From contig BQIX01000001.1 of NCBI GenBank assembly GCA_021604145.1, forward strand, positions 124,001-188,000: a DNA stretch of 64,000 nucleotides, written 5' to 3'. How positions within the stretch are numbered: the stretch's first letter is position 1; each line of letters starts with the position of its first letter. The DNA is from Nitrospirales bacterium. Its GTDB lineage: Bacteria > Nitrospirota > Nitrospiria > Nitrospirales > UBA8639. Of this stretch, positions 59,231 through 64,000 are shown in pieces. Made by a program: the position numbers and the translations under genes. The notes under the pieces are model-generated. The model did not search any database, was not told the origin of the DNA, and worked only from the letters and a program-made list of their open reading frames with translations.

Positions 59231-60409
59231 ATGAAATCATCACAAGAATCCACCTATATCTACAGCGCCGTACGTACCCCCATCGGAAAGTTTAATGGAG
59301 CGTTGTCATCCGTGTCAGCGCCGGAGCTTGGTTCAATCGTCATTGCCGAAGCGGTTCATCGAGCTGGGATCAATCGAAATCAGGTGGATGAAGTCATATT
59401 CGGAAATGTCATTTCTGCGGGCGCCGGTCAAGCTCCTGCCCGACAGGCTGCTCTCAAAAGCGGTCTAGGGGAAAATGTTGGTGCGACGACCATCAATAAG
59501 GTCTGTGGATCGGGAATGAAGGCCGTGATGATGGCGAACCAAGCCATTCGACTGAATGAGGGGCAGTTCATTGTTGCCGGTGGAATGGAAAGCATGAGTC
59601 AGGCACCCTTTCTTGTCCCTCAGATGCGTCGAGGTCGCCATTTGGGAAATGCCTCACTTATCGACAGTCTCATCTGCGACGGGTTATGGGACCAGCATGA
59701 AAACGGGCATATGGGAACATTATGTGAAAACGTTTCTCAACAGCATGGTATTTCTCGAGAACGTCAGGATGCCTATGCCATTGCCAGTTATCAGCGCGTG
59801 AGGAAGGCACAGAAAGACGGCGTGCTCGCCAAGGAAATTGTTCCCGTCCCCTTATCCCAAAATGGACATTCCACGGTGATGGACCAAGATGAACAACCGA
59901 ACAGTGATGATCTCGACCAGTTCCCTTTCCTTCCTTCCGTTTTTGACAAAAAGGACGGGACGATTACCAGAGGTAACGGAGCGAAGATCAGTGACGGAGC
60001 GGCGGCATTGGTGATTGGTAGAGAATCCTCGAATTTGACCCCCATCGCGAGAATTGTGGGGTACGCCACGCACGCACAATCTCCGGCGACTTTTGCCCTC
60101 GCTCCAATTGATGCGGTGAAAAAGGTCCTCAAGCAATCCAACTTTCAACTGAGCGATATCGATCTGTTTGAGATCAACGAGGCTTTTGCCGCCACATCCT
60201 TAATCGTTCATGATTGTTTACAGCTAGATCCGGATCAGGTCAATGTTCATGGGGGATCGATTGCCCTGGGTCATCCTATTGGAGCGACGGGAGCACGAAT
60301 TCTCGTGACTCTGATTCATGCTCTGAAAAGCAAAGGGTTACAACGTGGTGTGGCCAGTTTATGTATTGGAGGCGGAGAGGCAACAGCCATGATTGTCGAA
60401 ACCGTCTAA
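59231..60409 (+). CDS. Acetyl-CoA C-acetyltransferase (thiolase)
   Basis: 'AVRTPIGKFNGALSSV', 'NKVCGSGMKAVMMANQAI', 'GGSIALGHPIGATGARIL', 'CIGGGEATAMIVE'; start placed at 59231. Confidence 0.95.
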   Translation: MKSSQESTYIYSAVRTPIGKFNGALSSVSAPELGSIVIAEAVHRAGINRNQVDEVIFGNVISAGAGQAPARQAALKSGLGENVGATTINKVCGSGMKAVMMANQAIRLNEGQFIVAGGMESMSQAPFLVPQMRRGRHLGNASLIDSLICDGLWDQHENGHMGTLCENVSQQHGISRERQDAYAIASYQRVRKAQKDGVLAKEIVPVPLSQNGHSTVMDQDEQPNSDDLDQFPFLPSVFDKKDGTITRGNGAKISDGAAALVIGRESSNLTPIARIVGYATHAQSPATFALAPIDAVKKVLKQSNFQLSDIDLFEINEAFAATSLIVHDCLQLDPDQVNVHGGSIALGHPIGATGARILVTLIHALKSKGLQRGVASLCIGGGEATAMIVETV

Positions 60410-60436
60410 CTGCCGACCGTAGGCTCGGATTTCTTT

Positions 60437-62407
60437 ATGAATGAAATCCTCTGGCAACCTGATACTGAACGTGTGCAACGATCGAGGATGTTCCGGTTTT
60501 TGCAGGCCGTGAACCGGGAATTTTCTCAGAATTTCACCACCTACGTCGAACTGCATCAGTGGTCCGTGCAGCATCTCGAGACCTTCTGGGAATTTTATCG
60601 AAGATACTCGGGCATACGGTTTTCGCATCTTCCAGATGAAACCCTCTCTTCCTCAGTCATGCCTGGCGCACGCTGGTTCTCTGGCGCCGAGCTCAATTAT
60701 GCGGAAAATCTGCTCACCGCATCTTCTGAAAAAACTGCCATTCTCAGCAAGGTAGAGGGACAAGCCCTTCGATCGCTCACGTACGGCGAGCTTACCGTTC
60801 AAGTTAAACAGTTTGCGTCTTCTCTGTTACGCAACGGAGTACAACCGGGAGACCGCGTTGCCGGCTATCTTTCCAATATCCCTGAAACCATCATTGCCAT
60901 GCTGGGAACAACAGCTATTGGAGCCATATGGACTTCTTGCTCTCCCGATTTCGGACCTCAAGGGGTTAAGGATCGATTCGGACAAGTGAATCCTCAAGTC
61001 CTCGTTTGTGTTGCTGGATATGTCTATAACGGAAAGTCATATTCCGTCATAGAAACATTGAACGCCATCATCCCTGATATCCCTAGTCTGCAACATATCG
61101 TCATTGTGCCGCAGGGCAACACATCGTCGAGTACAGAAACATTGCGCTTTCATTCAGTCGTGACCTGGGAAGAATTTATCAGCACAGAGAATTCCTTAAA
61201 TTTTTTATTCAACTCTTTTCCGTTCAATCACCCCTTGTTCATCATGTATTCATCGGGAACCACCGGACTACCGAAGTGTCTTGTGCACGGAGCGGGTGGA
61301 ACGTTACTCCAACACCATAAAGAACATGCGTTACATACTGACATTGGAACGAAAGATGTGGTGTTTTATTACTCGACATGTGGTTGGATGATGTGGAACT
61401 GGTTGGTGTCAGCTCTGGCACAAGAGGCAACGATTGTTCTGTATGAAGGATCTCCTGTGTTTCCGGACTCACGGGTTTTATGGGATTTGATCGATGAGGC
61501 GGGAATCACCGTGTTTGGCACGAGTCCTAAGTTCATTGCACAAAACGTCAAACAGGGAATGAACCCATCGAACACACACGACTTGTCTTCGCTTCGAACG
61601 GTCTTGTCGACAGGCTCCCCTTTAGGTGCCACCTGTTTTCGCTGGATATATCACAATGTGAAACACGACGTGCAATTATCGTCCATTTGTGGAGGGACGG
61701 ATATCATCTCTTGCTTCATGCTAGGCAATCCGATGCTTCCTGTTCGGCTAGAAGAAGTTCAATGTGTGGGATTAGGCATGGATGTCGTGGCTCTGGATGA
61801 GAATAATCACCCCGTGTTCAATCAAAAAGGAGAGCTAGCCTGTCGTTCTCCCGCTCCATCCATGCCGATAGCTTTTTGGAATGATCCAGAGAACACTAAA
61901 TACTTTCATGCCTATTACGACAAAGTCCCTGATGTTTGGCTCCACGGGGACTATATTGAAATCAAGAATGATGGGGGTGTCATTGTTTATGGACGGAGCG
62001 ACACCACATTAAATCCTGGTGGTGTTCGTATTGGCACCGCAGAAATCTACCGAATCGTTGAAGGCATAGAGGAAGTGGTGGACAGTTTGATCATCGGTGT
62101 GGAGGAAGATCACGATATACGGATGATTCTTTTCGTGGTGTTAAAGAACGGGACCGATGGCGTGTCTCACTACAGGGGAAAAATCAAACAAAGGCTTCGA
62201 AGACAAGCGACACCTCGTCATGTGCCTCATGAAATTTACGAGATTCGAGAGGTTCCCAAAACGATGAACGGGAAAAAAATGGAATCGACTATTCGGGATA
62301 TGTTTCATAAGAAAAATTTGGTCAACCAATCGTCCATCGCTAATCTGGATTGTTTGAAAGAATTTGAAGAAATCTACGCGAGTCGATTGGTAGGCAAAAG
62401 CGGATGA
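60437..62407 (+). CDS. Acetoacetate-CoA ligase (acetoacetyl-CoA synthetase)
   Basis: 'MYSSGTTGLPKCLVHGAGGTLLQHHKEHALHTDI', 'CGWMMWNWLVSALA', 'VPKTMNGKKMESTIRDMF'. Confidence 0.94.
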   Translation: MNEILWQPDTERVQRSRMFRFLQAVNREFSQNFTTYVELHQWSVQHLETFWEFYRRYSGIRFSHLPDETLSSSVMPGARWFSGAELNYAENLLTASSEKTAILSKVEGQALRSLTYGELTVQVKQFASSLLRNGVQPGDRVAGYLSNIPETIIAMLGTTAIGAIWTSCSPDFGPQGVKDRFGQVNPQVLVCVAGYVYNGKSYSVIETLNAIIPDIPSLQHIVIVPQGNTSSSTETLRFHSVVTWEEFISTENSLNFLFNSFPFNHPLFIMYSSGTTGLPKCLVHGAGGTLLQHHKEHALHTDIGTKDVVFYYSTCGWMMWNWLVSALAQEATIVLYEGSPVFPDSRVLWDLIDEAGITVFGTSPKFIAQNVKQGMNPSNTHDLSSLRTVLSTGSPLGATCFRWIYHNVKHDVQLSSICGGTDIISCFMLGNPMLPVRLEEVQCVGLGMDVVALDENNHPVFNQKGELACRSPAPSMPIAFWNDPENTKYFHAYYDKVPDVWLHGDYIEIKNDGGVIVYGRSDTTLNPGGVRIGTAEIYRIVEGIEEVVDSLIIGVEEDHDIRMILFVVLKNGTDGVSHYRGKIKQRLRRQATPRHVPHEIYEIREVPKTMNGKKMESTIRDMFHKKNLVNQSSIANLDCLKEFEEIYASRLVGKSG

Positions 62408-62539
62408 ATATAGCGAATCCAATTAAATGCCAGTTGAATGATTGAGACTGCCATATAGCGTAAGACTACGCCTCAAATATCGGAAGTTATTTGATACGGC
62501 TATAAGTGGGTATATAGTACATTAACATTCAACGATGAC

Positions 62540-62576
62540 ACCTCCCCCCTGGAGGGAGAAGGGTCGGGTGAGGGGA
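62540..62576. repeat. REP-like intergenic element ACCTCCCCCCTGGAGGGAGAAGGGTCGGGTGAGGGG
   Basis: Reverse complement CCCCTCACCCGACCCTTCTCCCTCCAGGGGGGAGGT resembles the widespread CCCTCACCCTAACCCTCTCCC interspersed motif; internal palindrome CTCCC...GGGAG. Confidence 0.55.
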
Positions 62577-62626
62577 AATCCCATTTGAACGTTCAATGAA
62601 TATTCACATTTGAGTCGTGATCTTCT

Positions 62627-63475
62627 TCAGAATGCTGTTTGATGCAACCGAGGTTCCCTCAAGGATTGGACGTTTTTCATTTCTTTCCGAGATTGATCCA
62701 GACCTGACCAAAATGTGTAAATAGCATTCAGGGCCTTGCCCCCAGCCTCAATAAATTTTTTCCCATCAAATTCCGGTTTCGAAAACGATTCCTTTAGTTC
62801 ATCCAGAACATTATCACCGTGTCCTTTTTCGCTATTAAAATGGAACAGGAAAAATTTCAAAGGAATGGCCGAATCACCAGCCAGTTTGTTTTTCTTGTTA
62901 TACCTTTCTATTCCCGTTATCAATTCTTTCCAGAAATTATTGGACTCGGCTGCCTCACCCTGTCCAATGCCCCAGGCAGCCCATGTTTCGATGGCATAGC
63001 TTGCACCCCGGCCAACTTCACCATCCTTGTTGCCATAGGTTTCTTCTAGTCCTCTGATAAAGGCGCGGGTGGAGGAAGATGCCGAATCCCAACTGCCAAG
63101 TTTTTCTGGATCGAGATTCAGTGGCCGGGCCGTATCTCGCAGCCAGTTGATATGCGCCCATTGGGTTTTGAATGGTTGGTTTTCTGTCGAACCGTCAGAA
63201 TTGATTCGAACACCCAACTCGTTTGCCAATATGTATCGTGCATGGGCCTCAGCTTCAAGGTCCGACGCATTCAAAACTCTCATCAATTGGGCTAATAAAA
63301 ACCATTTGGAAAAGACGGCAAATTGTTCAAACAAGTCAATTAACTGCCCCTCGACCGCCTCGCCCTTTTTAAACCATTGGCAATAGGGATTATGCATGAT
63401 AACCGGATGACTATGGATTTCATTCTTGACCTCACCCCAAAACTTTTCAAAGCTTTGGCCTTTTGAATTATTCAT
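62627..63475 (-). CDS. Heme-oxygenase-fold/PqqC-TenA-CADD-like protein (possible diiron oxidase, HDO type)
   Basis: All-helical; 'EAEAHARYILANELGV', 'ETWAAWGIGQGEAAESNNFWKEL', 'FFLFHFNSEKGHGDNVLDEL' resembling the H..D/E..H motif of this fold. Confidence 0.65.
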   Translation of the reverse strand: MNNSKGQSFEKFWGEVKNEIHSHPVIMHNPYCQWFKKGEAVEGQLIDLFEQFAVFSKWFLLAQLMRVLNASDLEAEAHARYILANELGVRINSDGSTENQPFKTQWAHINWLRDTARPLNLDPEKLGSWDSASSSTRAFIRGLEETYGNKDGEVGRGASYAIETWAAWGIGQGEAAESNNFWKELITGIERYNKKNKLAGDSAIPLKFFLFHFNSEKGHGDNVLDELKESFSKPEFDGKKFIEAGGKALNAIYTFWSGLDQSRKEMKNVQSLREPRLHQTAF

Positions 63476-64000
63476 GGTGAACCTCTTAAGCTATAAGTGT
63501 TCCAAAGAGTTTCCGTGGTTCTGACCTTCTCAGAAATCCTAAGTTTTTCTCCTCCTACACACAATGAACGGGATAACCACTGCTATCAATATTTTACCGC
63601 AGGAATTGATTAGGGGGAAGTTATTGAAGAACGGAAATAAAGAATCGGATCAGTTCGTGTGTTTCATGGGACAGTGCTTTATCTACTGGATTGTATTATG
63701 GAAATCTGTGTTTTCTTTGCTTCGCTTCCGTATCGAGATCGTGGGGAAACTTATGGTCTCTATATCGGACCATTCACATGTCACCATAAGGGCGGTCTAG
63801 CGATGCTTCTCAGCTGATGCCTTTTGCCCCAGCTCTCATCTCTCATCGAGTTGCGTTTCGCCTCAAACCACAACCCCCATTGTTGTATTAAAAGATATTT
63901 CCTTCATTCTTCTCTGGTTCATACACTAATTCACGGGCCTTATCGGAGCACTTCAGCAAGGCATAGCTCTTGCGTTTATCGAATAAAGATAGTTGGATGT

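Noticed and set aside
63564-63800. 78-aa plus ORF near the right edge
   Set aside because: No Shine-Dalgarno or domain; likely spurious
1-64000. CRISPR array or classical anti-phage defence island
   Set aside because: No regularly spaced direct repeats and no cas, restriction-modification, retron, CBASS-like or toxin-antitoxin motifs were recognised

Overview
64 kb bacterial chromosomal window. The gene content (two-subunit pyruvate carboxylase, heme genes, CzcCBA, type IV pilus/type II secretion locus) would fit a Nitrospira-like organism, but that is an impression and was not tested. Main blocks: (1) a minus-strand type IV pilus/type II secretion-like operon at 1-10.5 kb, including a secretin that carries TPRs and a C-terminal cohesin-like domain; (2) a cobalamin-binding-type radical SAM protein and a REP-associated tyrosine transposase (RAYT); (3) a TenA / thiol-peroxidase-like lipoprotein pair and a two-subunit pyruvate carboxylase; (4) hemE-hemY-acylphosphatase-apt-DksA-like-queC-cytochrome c; (5) a scar at 32.9-34 kb with tRNA-Thr(TGT), a frameshifted integrase remnant and an IS6-type transposase remnant; (6) a CzcCBA-type RND efflux operon with a His-rich small protein; (7) ackA, a Ca2+-type P-ATPase and ftsH, next to a heme-binding-domain pseudogene broken by a 10-bp tandem repeat; (8) a six-gene operon for homogentisate (tyrosine) catabolism to acetyl-CoA with no maleylacetoacetate isomerase, followed by a REP-like palindrome and a convergent heme-oxygenase-fold protein. 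The strongest unusual observations are the decanucleotide-repeat frameshift (46.2-46.7 kb), the integrase remnant upstream of tRNA-Thr, the single-cysteine (apart from the lipobox) Tpx-like lipoprotein, and the homogentisate operon with its flavin-reductase-like member and neighbouring heme-oxygenase-fold protein. All family calls come from reading motifs by eye; no database search was run.
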